A DNA stretch of 64,000 nucleotides, taken from positions 2,736,665 through 2,800,664 of the forward strand of contig VZQC01002907.1 in assembly GCA_009823505.1 (NCBI GenBank). Direction: 5' to 3'. The stretch comes from Rhizomys pruinosus (taxonomy: Eukaryota > Chordata > Mammalia > Rodentia > Spalacidae). Each line of letters starts with the position of its first letter. Position 1 is the first letter of the stretch. A program made the position numbers and the translations under genes. Under the pieces are notes generated by a model, which did not search any database, was not told where the DNA came from, and was given only the letters and a program-made list of their open reading frames with translations. Of this stretch, positions 1-10,619 are shown piece by piece.

Positions 1-200
1 TGATAGAGATATGAATGGATGAACAGATGGATAGATGGATGGCTGCAATGTACCAAGAGAAATGATGTGTGTATGCATAAGGTACATATGTGTACACGTG
101 TATGTGCAGGTGTACTCCTACATGGGCATGTGTGGAGCCCAGACCAGAGCTTGACATTAGTATGTCTGCCCATCGCATGGCTCAAAATGGTTAAAATAAG
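1..200. repeat. Degenerate GGAT/GT-rich simple sequence
   Basis: The first 45 bases are degenerate GATA/GGAT repeats, followed by TGTG-rich text to about 200. No coding signal is seen, and short open frames here look like chance. Confidence 0.5.
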
Positions 201-458
201 ATGTGAGAAGAGAGAGGAGACAGGAAGAGAGGGGGCCCCAAGGACAGAATCACAAAAGCACAGGGCAGCCTGCTCCCAACGTGACGTATACTGATGGGCA
301 GCTCTGTTCTAGACACTGCACACGATGCCGGCCTGGGTCATCTCTCTCCATCTCACAGCCCCTACAAGGCCAGCTCTTTTATTCTTCCCGTTTTGCAGAC
401 CACGAGACAGAGGCTCTAAAGAATGCTTGCATTCTTTTATACTTAAATATAGTGTGTG

Positions 459-702
459 GGGCTGGAGAGATGGCAGTTGGGAGCGCCGACCGCTCTTGCA
501 GAGGACCCGGGTTCGATCCCCAGCACCCACATGGTGGCCGAGAGCCGTCTGAAACTCCAATTCCAGGAGAACTTCAGTTCCAGGGGAATCTGACGCCCTC
601 TTCTGACCTCCGCGGCATTGCACGACACGGTGCACAAACTTGCATGCAGACAGTACATTCATACATATACGGAAATAAATAAAAAATAAAATTTTAAAAA
701 AT
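459..702 (+). mobile_element. B2 SINE, long subfamily
   Basis: Starts with the tRNA-derived head GGGGCTGGAGAGATGG, has the B-box-like GGTTCGATCC, the CAGCACCCACATGG block and an A-rich tail with AATAAA. A target-site duplication ATATAGTGTGTG lies at 447-458 and 703-714. It carries the 17-bp internal duplication (AACTCCAATTCCAGGAG followed by a similar 17-mer) that marks the long B2 copies in this window. Confidence 0.9.
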
Positions 703-865
703 ATATAGTGTGTGTATGTGTATGTATGTGTGTGTATGTGTGTGTACAGTTGCACATGGAGTTCAGTGTTGAATGTCTTTCTCCATTACTGTCCAACTTA
801 TTTTCTGAAATAAGATTTCTCACAGAACGTAGAACTTGCTGATTCAGATAGGCCAACTGGCCAGG

Positions 866-1003
866 AAGCCCCCAAGTTTCTCCTGCCTCTGCCTCTGCCT
901 CTGAGCACTGGGATTATAGGCATGTGCCCCATGCCTAGCTTTCTTTACATGAATTCAGTCCACGACAAGCATTTTACTGATGGAACTATCTCCCCAGCCC
1001 CTA
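866..1003 (-). mobile_element. RSINE1/B4-like SINE
   Basis: Read on the minus strand it starts GGGGCTGGGGAGATAG and runs into a B1-like GCATGGGGCACATGCCTATAATCCCAG block. That ID-then-B1 order is typical of RSINE1/B4. It is diverged and no target duplication was found. Confidence 0.6.
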
Positions 1004-2124
1004 ATTTTGCTTTAACAGATACGTAATTTCATAAAATTACTAAAACTGCATGTATTGTGTCATGAGGTGTTTCATACATCTATCTGTACATTGTATGATG
1101 CTCAACAAGGATAAACACAGCTCTCTCCTCAAAGATTTATCATTACAGTGAAAATGTTCAAAATCCTTCTTTTAGTCTTTTGAAACACACGGCGCACATT
1201 CATAACTATAGTTCCTGTAGTATGCAGTGGCATCCTTGAACATCTTGTTCCTGTCTAATATCTTCTGTGGCTCAGAACCCATTGTGTCACCTCCCATGCT
1301 CAAAGGACTGTGGTTTCCCTACACTCACTGCTGCCCTGCCCCACCAAGTCTTCATTATCATACAAGGAGGCCATGACAGTTGGCATGTCTTCGGAACTGT
1401 GTCCAAGGAATGGCTTTAATGTATATGTTGCCAATGTTATAGTGATGCATGCGTACTGCATGCCACGGCGATCATAGAATGCTCTCCTTACTCACTGGTC
1501 ACAGCATCCCTTAATGTGGGCATTTAGTAAAAATTCTTCACAATCAAGCATCTAGAGACTTATGATTGCCAACAGTCACATAGGACAGTCAAGTCTAGAC
1601 TAAGATCTGGGTCCAGGACGGAAATATCCTGAATTCACAAGATTTCCTCCACCCTCCACGCCCAGCACCTTCTCAGCCTATTTCTCAGAACTATGGCTCC
1701 ATCTAGTGGTTTGTGTTGGTATTACTCTTCCTACCAGGCCCTTCAGCAAAACTCATCCTGCCAAAAATAAGGCAACTATTAACAGTAACCGGAGTAGTCT
1801 GATATCAGACAAGGAGTAATTTACTCAAACAACCGAAGAATCTTTATTAAGATATACTGGAGACACACATCCCCAGCTCTTGTATTCAAAGAGTTCCAGG
1901 GAGAAATATTTTTGCAGTGACTATCTTCCACAGAATCATAGTTGAGCAGTGGCCACCCGTGCCTGATCCCCAAAGCCATTATCCCCTTACTCTGAGCAAT
2001 CCATCTGAGTGGTTGCTATGAAAGTTTCCAAAGCTGAATTTTCCCTAAAGTAAAGAACAAAATAATAGATGTCTGTTAAGTTTTCTTTTTATGGTACAGT
2101 CCTTTTATATTTTGATTTATTTTG
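1004..2124. other. No gene or recognised repeat
   Basis: About 1.1 kb of non-repetitive text without a long open frame, CpG cluster or splice-bounded coding block that I can recognise. Confidence 0.5.
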
Positions 2125-2258
2125 ATTTGTTTTGACAACATAATTTCAAGTAGTTCAGGCTGGCTTTGAACTCTCTGTGTATCAAAGGATGACCTTGAAT
2201 TCCTGATGCTTCTGTCTCTAAGTATTAGGATACAGGTGAGTACCACTGTCTGAAGCTC
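2125..2258 (-). mobile_element. Old B1-like (B1F/PB1-type) SINE
   Basis: Minus-strand text contains GGCTGGCTTTGAACTC and GGATGACCTTGAATTCCTGA, the older B1 relative with a diverged right half. It is too degraded to name a subfamily. Confidence 0.55.
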
Positions 2259-2446
2259 TGCAGCCCTTTTAAAGGCATCAAAACTATTATTAGGTTGGAA
2301 GTTATACAAAAACAGACTACAGTCTAGATTTAGACCAAAAGTCATAGTTTTGGGACTTATGCTTGAGGGTAATTAAGGATGGAGATGAATGTCCTACTCC
2401 TCTCCAAAAGAATGGACAGAGCACATTGATAAAAAGTAACATATTG

Positions 2447-2826
2447 GGGGCTGGAGAGATGGCCTAGCGGTTAAGAGCGCCGACCGCTCTTACAGAGGAC
2501 CCGGGTTCGATCCCCAGCACCCACATGGCGGCCGAGAACCTTCTGAAACTCCAATTCCAGGAGAACTCCAGTTCCAGGGGAATCCGACACCCTCTTCTGA
2601 CCTCCACGGCATTGCACGACACAGGTGTACAAACTTGCATGCAGACAGTACATTGATACACATACAGAAATAAATAAATGCTGGGCGTGGTGGTGCACGC
2701 CTTTAATCCTAGCACTTGGGAGGCAGAGGCACGCGGATCTCTGTGAGTTCGAGGCCAGCCTGGTCTACAGAGTGAGTTCCAGGACAGCCAGAGCTATAGG
2801 GAGACCCTGTCTCAAAAAGACCAAAA
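2447..2826 (+). mobile_element. Composite B2-B1 SINE, copy A
   Basis: A complete long-type B2 (2447-2679) runs without interruption into a complete B1 (from 2680) across the junction CAGAAATAAATAAATGC. The only target-site duplication, AAAAAGTAACATATTG, lies outside the pair at 2431-2446 and 2827-2842, so both parts entered together. The B1 part has CAGCCAGAGCT where solitary B1s here have CAGCTGGGGCT, and GTTCGAGGCC where nearly all have GTTCAAGGCC. The same fusion occurs near 44.9 kb and 60.35 kb. Confidence 0.88.
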
Positions 2827-2842
2827 AAAAAGTAACATATTG

Positions 2843-2988
2843 TCGCCAGGCATGGTGGCACATGCCTTTAATCCCAGCACTCAGGACGCAGAGGCAGATG
2901 GATATCTGTGAGTTCAAGACTAACTTGGTCTACAGAGTAAGTTCCAGGCCAGCTGGGACTAAAGGGAGACCCTGTCTCAAAAGACCAA
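2843..2988 (+). mobile_element. B1 SINE at the same target site
   Basis: Diverged B1 (GCCAGGCATGGTGGCACATGCC ... GACCCTGTCTC). It is bounded by further copies of the target AAAAAGTAACATATT at 2827-2841 and 2989-3003, shared with the composite SINE on its left. Confidence 0.88.
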
Positions 2989-3244
2989 AAAAAGTAACAT
3001 ATTAAATATTTAAAGATATATGGGGCAATTCATAATATTTACTGTCTTTGTGGGAAAATGTGTGCACAGAGTAAACTCAAGCAGTACAAAAAAAATGAAT
3101 CTGCCCCTTCAAACTCTCAGACCCCACTCCACCTAGGGAAGTGGCTACTCTGTACCTAGCAGCTTGGTGACCATTCCAGGGACATTCCGTCATGTATCAG
3201 CAAAAGGATCTTAATGAACAAGCTAGCACGATGCATCTCTGTGT

Positions 3245-3570
3245 TGTTGCTGTGTGCCAGGAGTTGCTCTAAGTGCTTTGCATGTTAATCTCTTTAATCA
3301 CAATCATCCCCAGAAATAAAGATATTCTGATCCTCCACTTTATTTTCTTTTTTGGTCTTTTTCAAGACAGGGTCTCCCTGTAGCCCCAGCTGTCCTGGAA
3401 CTCACTCTGTAGACCAGGCTGGGCTTGAACTCACAAAGATCCTTCTGCCTCTGCCTCCCAAGTGCTAGGATTAAAGGAGTGCGCCCAGCACTCCTTTAAT
3501 CCTAGCATCTGATCCCCCACTTTATAGTGGAGGAAACTAGGGGTACAAGGAAGCAGAGGGAGCATGTCCA
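3245..3570 (-). mobile_element. MIR remnant split by a B1
   Basis: GTGTGCCAGGAGTTGCTCTAAGTGC and the later AGTGGAGGAAACTAGG match the reverse complement of the MIR core. A B1 at 3344-3507 interrupts it. The duplicated target TCTGATCC(T/C)CCACTTTA is at 3327-3343 and 3508-3524. Confidence 0.7.
3344..3507 (-). mobile_element. B1 SINE with inverted duplication at its 5' end
   Basis: Minus-strand B1 (AGACAGGGTCTCCCTGTAGCC ... AGTGCTAGGATTAAAGG). Its 5' end carries an extra inverted copy of itself: arm TGCTAGGATTAAAGGAGTGC at 3463-3482, loop GCCCA, perfect complementary arm at 3488-3507. A 17-bp target duplication brackets the whole unit, so the hairpin was part of the inserted DNA. Confidence 0.88.
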
Positions 3571-3801
3571 TAACTGCATTTGGAGTCCACTGTTTTTCAA
3601 CAAGCAGCCAAGCCTGCGCGCCAAGCTCTGTGCCACTTTACAGTGGTCGTTTGCTCCCATATCTACATTATATGGAGAAAGTGGCCGAAGCTTCAGAGCC
3701 ATGTGCTGAAACCCCAGCCTCGCTCTCATCCCCTGCCTTGACTTTCATTCTAATGAATCCTAGATCAGGGGGTGCTGAGCCCAAAGTTTCAAGCAATTGT
3801 A

Positions 3802-3895
3802 AAGGCGTGGTGATACATGCCTTTGATTCCAGCACTCAGGAGGCAGAAGCTAGTGGATCTCTGTGAGTTCAAGGCCAGCCATGGCTACATAGTAA
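3802..3895 (+). mobile_element. 3'-truncated B1 SINE
   Basis: AAGGCGTGGTGATACATGCCTTTGATTCCAGC through GGCCAGCCATGGCTACATAG, then the B1 gives way to a dinucleotide tract. Confidence 0.75.
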
Positions 3896-3896
3896 G

Positions 3897-3959
<63 letters not shown>

Positions 3960-4008
3960 TGCACGCGCACGCACGCGCACACACACACACACACACGCAC
4001 ACACACAA
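3896..4008. repeat. (CT)n followed by (CA)n microsatellite
   Basis: About 45 bp of CT repeats followed by about 65 bp of CA with scattered CGCA variants, continuing from the truncated B1. Confidence 0.95.
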
Positions 4009-4085
4009 ATGGTAACAGGATAAAAGCCCAAATTAATCTTTCTTTTTAAATGTGTTCTAAGGTCATTTCATCCATGAATAAACAC

Positions 4086-4401
4086 ATTGTATGTTTTATT
4101 TTGCTTTCTATTACTTTAATAAACACCATGATCAACTTGGGGAGGAAAGTGTTTATTTCAGCTTATACTTCTAAGTAATAGTCCATCAATGAGGAAAGCC
4201 AGGACAGGAACCTGGAGGCAGGAATGAAAGCAGAGGCCATGGAGGAACACTGCTTACTGACTTGCTCTCCCTGGCTCATACTCAGCCAGCTTTCTTTCTT
4301 CATATAGCTACTTTTACTGATTTTCCATTAATTTCATACAGTACATTTTTATCATATTATATCCCCTCTACTGCACCCCCCTCACTAACCCCACACCCAA
4401 G

Positions 4402-4437
<36 letters not shown>

Positions 4438-5662
4438 TAAGAGTCAAATCTGTGTCCTCAAATACCTTTCACTGTAGAGTCATCCACTGGAGCCTGGTAA
4501 ACCTACCAAGAGTCTGACCCTGAAACAAGACTGACTCTCCCCCTCTCAACAACAGCCATTTGTTGCCAAGGAGTTTCTTATCCACTTCTCCATGTCTATG
4601 CTGGGATCTTGTCTGTCTTGCACTTACATGGCGCATGTGTGTGCTGTCACCATGGCTGTGAGTTCATATGAATAATTAACTGACTACCTAGAAAACTTCT
4701 GTCCCCTCGTGGTCGTCCGCCTCCCCTGGCTCTCACAATCTTCCCACCCCCTCTTCTGCAATGATCCCTGAGCCTTGGGAGACAGAAGTTTGATATAGGC
4801 GGCGTCCTATTCAGGGAGAAGCAGTCTGTGGCCTTTTATTTTCTGCAAGTTGACCAGTTGGGAGTCTCTGGGTTGGTCACCATCTGCTGTTTAAGGAAGC
4901 CTCTCTGCTGAGAGGTGGGAGATGCTTTATCGATGGGTAAACCAATAGATCATCAGGAGTCAGTTTAATATGTCTCTTTAGCAGAATAATTGTATTGGCC
5001 TGTGACCTGTCTAGCCTCAGATCCCTAGAACTGATAATCATTGTCTGATATGGATTTGATCCTATGAAGTGGACCTTAAATCCAATTAGAAAGTGATTGG
5101 TTACTCCCATAATATTCATGTCACTGTTGGTACCAGCAGGCATATCTTACCAGGCCAGGTGTCACTATTGTTGTTCACAGGATTCACAGGGTAAGGGTCA
5201 TGCCACATGTTCTCTTCAGGTAGCATGCATACCACCTTCCAGCACTATGAAATCTAGACAGTAGAGATGAAGTTTTGACATCAGCACCAGCTCACACATA
5301 CATGCATACATCCGTGTGGGTGTGTGTGTGTGTGTGTGTGTGTGTTTTACCTGTTGGTTCTGGTGAGTAACCAACAGCAGGAGCAATGGCCAGTATTTTT
5401 TGAGAGTCCCTGGGATGCCTGGTCAACAGCTTCAAAGGAGGGAGCCCATTCCTGTCAGCCAGATATCTTATACAACCCAAGACCACCTGCCCAGGGCGGC
5501 ACCACACACAGTAGGCTGGGCCCTCCTACGTCAGTTAGCAATCAAGACAATTCCCCACAGGCATGGCCACAGGCTAATCTGATCTAAGAAATCCTTCAAT
5601 AGCTACTCCCTCTGTCTCGATGGGATGTGTCAAGTTGACAATAAAAACTAACCAATACATTG
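4086..5662 (+). mobile_element. Older rodent interspersed repeat, split by an L1 fragment
   Basis: The left half (4086-4289; AAACACCATGATCAACTTGG, GGAACCTGGAGGCAGGAA, CAGAGGCCATGGAGGAAC) and right half (5455-5662; ACCACCTGCCCAGGG, GGCTGGGCCCTCC, GTGTCAAGTTGACAA) are the two ends of one medium-reiterated rodent repeat, seen entire at 37797-38262. I do not assign a family name. The L1 fragment between them is flanked by TCAGCCAG at 4282-4289 and 5455-5462. Confidence 0.7.
4290..5454 (-). mobile_element. L1 (Lx-type) 3'UTR fragment
   Basis: Text such as CCACTGGAGCCTGGT, CTGACTCTCCCCCTCTCAACA and CATGGCTGTGAGTTCATATG is the reverse complement of the rodent Lx-type L1 3' untranslated region. It holds an (AT)15 tract at 4405-4434 and a (TG)n tract at 5321-5345. 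No coding part is present. Confidence 0.75.
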
Positions 5663-5684
5663 TGTTTGAGCATGCACCTACTGC

Positions 5685-6560
5685 TTGCTTCAACCCCTCC
5701 CCAACCCCCCCACCACTCCCCACTCCTCCCTCCAACTTCATTTATTCCCTCTCTCGCTCTTGATAAATAGTCCCCTAAATCTAATTAGTGCCTCTCATGT
5801 GCATATAGGTGTAGGGCACCAACTCCTGGATCCCAGAAGCCTCCCGTGGGCCACACAGCTGAAGAAAGCTGACTCTCCGTTCTCAGTCATCAACTGCCAA
5901 TGGTTCCTCAGGCAGAGGTGGGGCCTCAGGATGTCCTTCCCTCTCCACATTGGAGTGTTTATTGGCTTGATCTTCTGCAGATCTTGGGCCGACAACCACA
6001 GCTGCTGTGACTTCACGAGTGCAACAGCATGTCCTGACATCTGGCTCTTACAGTATTTCCACCCCCTCTTCCTTAATGTTCACTGAGCCTTTGGAGGAAA
6101 GGGCTGAGTACTCTGCAGTCACTGAGCACTCCAAAGTTACACTCTTACGAGTTGGGATTCTGTATAAACTGCAATCTGCTCATAAAGAGGCTTCTCCGAT
6201 GAAGGTTGAGAAGTGCATAGTCTACGGCTACAAGGACAAGAAAAAGCCTATAATAGTCCTACGACCTCCAGCCACAGGTTCTTGGTCCGATTTACAGTAC
6301 CTCTCATGAAATGGACATTAAGTCCAATTAGAAGGCTGTTGGTTACGCCTATAACACTCATTCTACTGTTGAAACGGTAAGCATATCTTGACAGGCTGGT
6401 CATTAAATGTAACTCTCTAGGTTGAGAGCTTGGTCAGACTATTGATGGCCTGTGATCAAAGTGCATGTTCTCTTCAGAAATAGGATGTTAACGTAGAGTT
6501 CTAGGGGAGTAACCAAGAGCAATAGCAATAGACTGTATTGTTTGTGAGACTCACCCCACC
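5685..6560 (-). mobile_element. L1 (Lx-type) 3'UTR fragment
   Basis: Same family and orientation as the fragment at 4290-5454 (GAAAGCTGACTCTCCGTTCTCAGTC, CAGCTGCTGTGACTTCACGAG, GATCTTGGGCC). The 133-residue open frame here is accidental. The region to about 7340 may include more degraded 3'UTR, but I cannot support it. Confidence 0.7.
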
Positions 6561-7340
6561 CCTACTGACAACTCCCTAGGGAGTATCCCACACTTGGTAC
6601 TCAGCTTTGTGTTTGGCGATGTGTGGCTTACCCAAGATGATCTTAAAGTGGCTCCCACCTCACTTCTGTCTTTAGCCAGCACTGCTCATTTCAGTCTCCC
6701 TTGCATGGTTGGTACTGAGTTCCCTCCCTGTTTGAGGATCTGGAGAGAGTCAGGGAAGGTTATGTGTTCTGTCGAGTAAGAATCTAATGGAATTGTTAGA
6801 TGCCAAGCTGGCATATATACAAGACTGTTCTTGGCAAAGGTCAGAGCTGGTGGTATAAGCCTAGTACCCTTAGGCGAGCGGGCACGCATCGTGCCCCCGT
6901 TGACATCAATACCCCCTGGTGGTAGCTGAGAGCAGCTCTGAGCCATTCTTTTTACCTTAGACTTTAAAAAGTAAAAGACTTGCTTTCAGAGATTGGAGCA
7001 AGCTTTCTACAAACATGGCAGATTTAAGCTCTCCCATTGCTTGCCCTAAGGCGACAAATGTGCCCCCCTTCTTCCCATCCCAACCCACTTTCCCCATTGT
7101 GGAACTATATCCATTACTCTTGGTGGTAATCAACAGCCACTTCCTGTTCTTTCTTTGACCTAAGTCTGAATTTTGTTCAGCTGCCCACTTCTCTCCCTAT
7201 GAATCAGGGTAAAACTTGATTGGTCTGAATTCATATTGGCAATGACAGGACCCAAACTAGCATCTATTCATAAATAGTCAAGTGTTGCAAGCTTGCCAAT
7301 GAGATGTAAGAGGAAGCTGTGACTTAAAAACAAATACAGG
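6561..7340. other. No gene recognised
   Basis: Possibly further decayed LINE sequence. I see no coding exon or clear repeat boundary. Confidence 0.4.
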
Positions 7341-7535
7341 GGCTGGAGAGATGGTTCAGCGGTTAAGAGCACTCAGTTCAGTGCCCAGCATTCACGTAGC
7401 AGGTAATGACTGTTCCTAACTCCAGTTCCAGAGGTCCAATTCCCTCTTCTGGCCTCTGCAGGCATGTCATGGCATGGGTGTACTTAAATATATACAGCCA
7501 AAACACTCATACACATCAATTTTTAAATTAAAATT
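7341..7535 (+). mobile_element. B2/B3 SINE with internal deletion
   Basis: GGGGCTGGAGAGATGG head, then a deletion across the B box (GAGCACTCAGTTCAGTGCCCAGC), CTCTTCTGGCCTCTGC and an A-rich tail. Confidence 0.8.
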
Positions 7536-8164
7536 TGTTGCCTTTAGGAAAGTGATGGGGTGCTTAAATCTATCATGTTTATAGAAAAAAAGAGACACAA
7601 GGAGAAATGGGTCCACTGGAGATGCTGCCAGCTGTTCTAAACTATATGGGCATCTTGCCGCCAATAGGGTGCAGGTGCGGGAGAACCCCTTGGTTGGAGA
7701 CCACATAGCCTTTCCTTGCCCAAGGAAGTTAAGTATGAATTCTCTGGCACAAGAATTTTAGAGAGTTTTGTCATGGAAACCGAGAACAGTAACCTTCCCA
7801 CTCTTCTCCTCATCCACATCTGCTCTTTTAGTGCCCATCTGAAGGACAGCTCCCTTAACCACAAATCTCAGACAAAGCCTTTACACTTCACAGCATCGTG
7901 CCTAAGAGAATCCAGTTTTGTTACAGGGAGGGCTTCACAAAAGTCAGCAATGTGTACCACTAATGACAAAGAAAAGCCTGCCAAAACCCTTCAGGGAGGG
8001 ACAACTCTGAGGTTACCAAGGAGTTAGAGGCAGGGCGGAGGACTTAATGTCATACAAGGTCCTTCATGAGATGGAAACATCTTCAGCCCCAAAGTCCCCC
8101 CAAATCCAGATATAGTGATGGTATGGAAACCTGGCAGCGGGAGATTGACAAGATTGATTTTAAG

Positions 8165-8305
8165 GTGTTGAGGACTGGAAAGCCTGAGTTCAGCCCCCAG
8201 GACCCACACAGCAGAAGGAGAAAACAGATTCCCAAAGTTGTCCTCTGACCTCCACATGAGAACCATGGCAGGCACACACATGCACGCACGCGCACACACA
8301 CACAT
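8165..8305 (+). mobile_element. B3-like SINE remnant
   Basis: GAGTTCAGCCCCCAGGACCCAC, TTGTCCTCTGACCTCCACAT and a CA-rich end are B3/B4-type tRNA-SINE text. The head is degraded. Confidence 0.55.
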
Positions 8306-8319
8306 TCCTGCACTCAAAA

Positions 8320-9865
8320 TTAAAAGTAATGAAAAGGTAGTGAAAATAATTCATAATGAATAGACAAGTTATGGAAATAACAAGTGCGAGAAGGAGGCTA
8401 GGAGACGGGGGGGTTGAAATTTGGTGGCTGGGAACTAGGCAAGTCCTGGATATTCATACAGCATTTGAACCCAGTGAGTGTTATCACCTTATTTGGCTTG
8501 AGTATATGCATACATGAGTGTATGCTACACCATGTGAGAGATGGTAGAGCCATAAAGGCCGTGCCTATCTTCCAAGAATCTGAGAAAGGACTGTATGGTA
8601 GTGCCATCATGTGGTCCCCAGAAAAAGCTCAGGTCCAAGCTGTGCTTCCACTGGCCTTGTCAGTTATCACTTCTACCACTAAAGTATCCACGAGAAAGCC
8701 TGGGAGCGGCATCCAGCTCATAATGGAGCTCAGTACACACTAGAACAACAGCAGAGGCAGCAGAGACAAGAAAGTGGTGTGAATGGAGCACAAGATAGAG
8801 CCACCTCCCCCCGTCTTGCAATTTGAGGACAGTGCATTGGTCAACATCCTCATGTGCATGCATTAATACCTGATTCTGACAGTGACCTTTGAGTCTTTCC
8901 ATCACTGCCTCTGAGAACATAAAAGACCTAGAGAAGCCTAGGTCACGTGATCACACCCCAGCTACAAGAGAGGCACATACCAGGCCTTGGCAACTTCTAT
9001 TATAGGGAGAATATTAGCACCACTGTGTGAATGATTGAAAGGAAATGGACATGGATTCTAGACACACATATCCAAAAGCACCCAAGAATGGGCCATCCAG
9101 ATGAAGGGCCATCTTAGCTAGGCTGAAAAGCAACCAACATCCCACACTTAGCAATCAGAAGACTTAGACATGCAGAGGTAAACTTTTCCAAGATCACAAG
9201 CTTTGGGAAGAATTAGGTAATAGGAATTAGGAATTCCTGGAATTAGAAAGTAATAGGGTTCAGGAGGAGAACCCTGAGTAGACCTTTGATGAGCTGTGAG
9301 AAGAAACAGAAAGCCTCAGCCAGACGTGGGTCTAGACACAGAGAAAGTGAATAGTAGACAGTGGCTGATCTCCAGGCCTGGGGAGAAGTTAGAATACAGA
9401 CGAGAAGAGAAGAAAGAATAGCGAGCTGCCCTGTCCTTGTTCCAGTTCCTAGGTCGGACCTCTTAAACCCTTGAAGTTCCCAAGTGGTGGCACCTCACAG
9501 TGGGACCCCGGGATCACCCTTAAGTTTATACTGCTGGGGTGACATGCCTTGGCCTCCTAGATTTTTAATTAGGGACTGCTCATGCCAGAAAGATCAACCA
9601 CGTCACTAGAAGGTTAGAACTTTCAGCTGTGCAGTAGGCACTCACACTCATCGAAGAAGAGGAAGGCTGGAGGTCAAGGTCAATCACAGTGATTCAGTCA
9701 AGCATGCCCATACCATGAAGCCTTAATACAAGAAAAAATTCTGAACACTCAAAGCTCAGGTGAGTGTCCATTTGGTAATTAAACATCAGTATTCTGGGGT
9801 ACAAACACACCTTAAAGATGTAGAAGCTTCACTCCCCCAGACCTCAGACTATGAAGCTATAAAAC
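8320..9865. other. No gene or recognised repeat
   Basis: About 1.5 kb apparently free of young SINEs. Short open frames on both strands lack splice-bounded or conserved-looking coding blocks. Confidence 0.45.
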
Positions 9866-9867
9866 TA

Positions 9868-9998
9868 AAGCTGAGCACAATGTTCTACATTCCCAGCACT
9901 TGGGAGATGGAGGCTGGAGGATCAGGAGTTCAAGGTTATCCTTAGCTACACTGCAATTTCAAGACTGCATGAGATCCTCTCTTTAAAAATCCAGAAAA
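9868..9998 (+). mobile_element. Old B1/B4-like SINE
   Basis: AGCTGAGCACAATGTTCTACATTCCCAGCACTTGGGAG then GGAGTTCAAGGTTATCC and an A-rich end: a diverged B1 relative. Confidence 0.6.
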
Positions 9999-10054
9999 AA
10001 AATGGAATTTCCATGTTAAAGTAATAAAGAAAATAAAAATAATAAATCCAGGGA

Positions 10055-10195
10055 TAGCCAGGCATGGTGGCGCACACTCGGGAAGCAAAGACAGACAGAT
10101 CTCTGTGAGTTCAAGGCCAGCCTGGTCTACAGAGTGAGCAACAGGCCAGCTGGGACTAAAGGGAGACCCCGTCTCAAAAAAAAAACAAAAAAAAA
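10055..10195 (+). mobile_element. B1 SINE with internal deletion
   Basis: GCCAGGCATGGTGGCGCACACTCGGGAAGC lacks the usual CTTTAATCCCAGCACT segment. It ends GACCCCGTCTC with an A-rich tail. An AATCCAGG motif recurs on both sides. Confidence 0.85.
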
Positions 10196-10206
10196 TCCAG
10201 GAACAG

Positions 10207-10312
10207 CCAAGGATGGTGGTGCACGCGTTTAATCCCAGAACTCAGGAAGCTCCTGAGTTCAAGCCCAGCCTGGTCTACATAGTGACCCTGTCTCAAAAAA
10301 GACCCCAAAAAA
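10207..10312 (+). mobile_element. Internally deleted B1 SINE
   Basis: GCACGCGTTTAATCCCAG through GACCCTGTCTCAAAAAAGACC, adjacent to the preceding B1 and lacking part of the central block. Confidence 0.8.
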
Positions 10313-10619
10313 TACAATGATTTTTTTAAACTATAAACATAGCTGTCATACTTTACTGCATTCTCTACGTTTAGTTCTAGTAAATGTTTTTGGACATGAG
10401 GCCTGGTTGGAAGCTCCCAAGTGATCAGAATTATATGCAGCCTGGGAGTCTTGAAACTAGCTAGTGTCTTAGGGGCAGTCCTGTAGGGAGCTGTTTCTTA
10501 AATCTGTGAAATGCAATCTTACTCTGGGTAGTTAACATCACAGCTGGATGGAAAGGAGAAAGCTTTCCATATCCTACCAACCCTGTAGTTGAGACTCTAA
10601 CAGGAAGAGTCCTAAGCCA

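Noticed and set aside
2447..2520. tRNA genes
   Set aside because: The A- and B-box-like heads belong to B2/B3 SINEs; no acceptor-stem pairing or CCA context of a real tRNA was seen.
5685..6086. 133-residue open frame
   Set aside because: Lies in reverse L1 3'UTR sequence that is noncoding in related copies.
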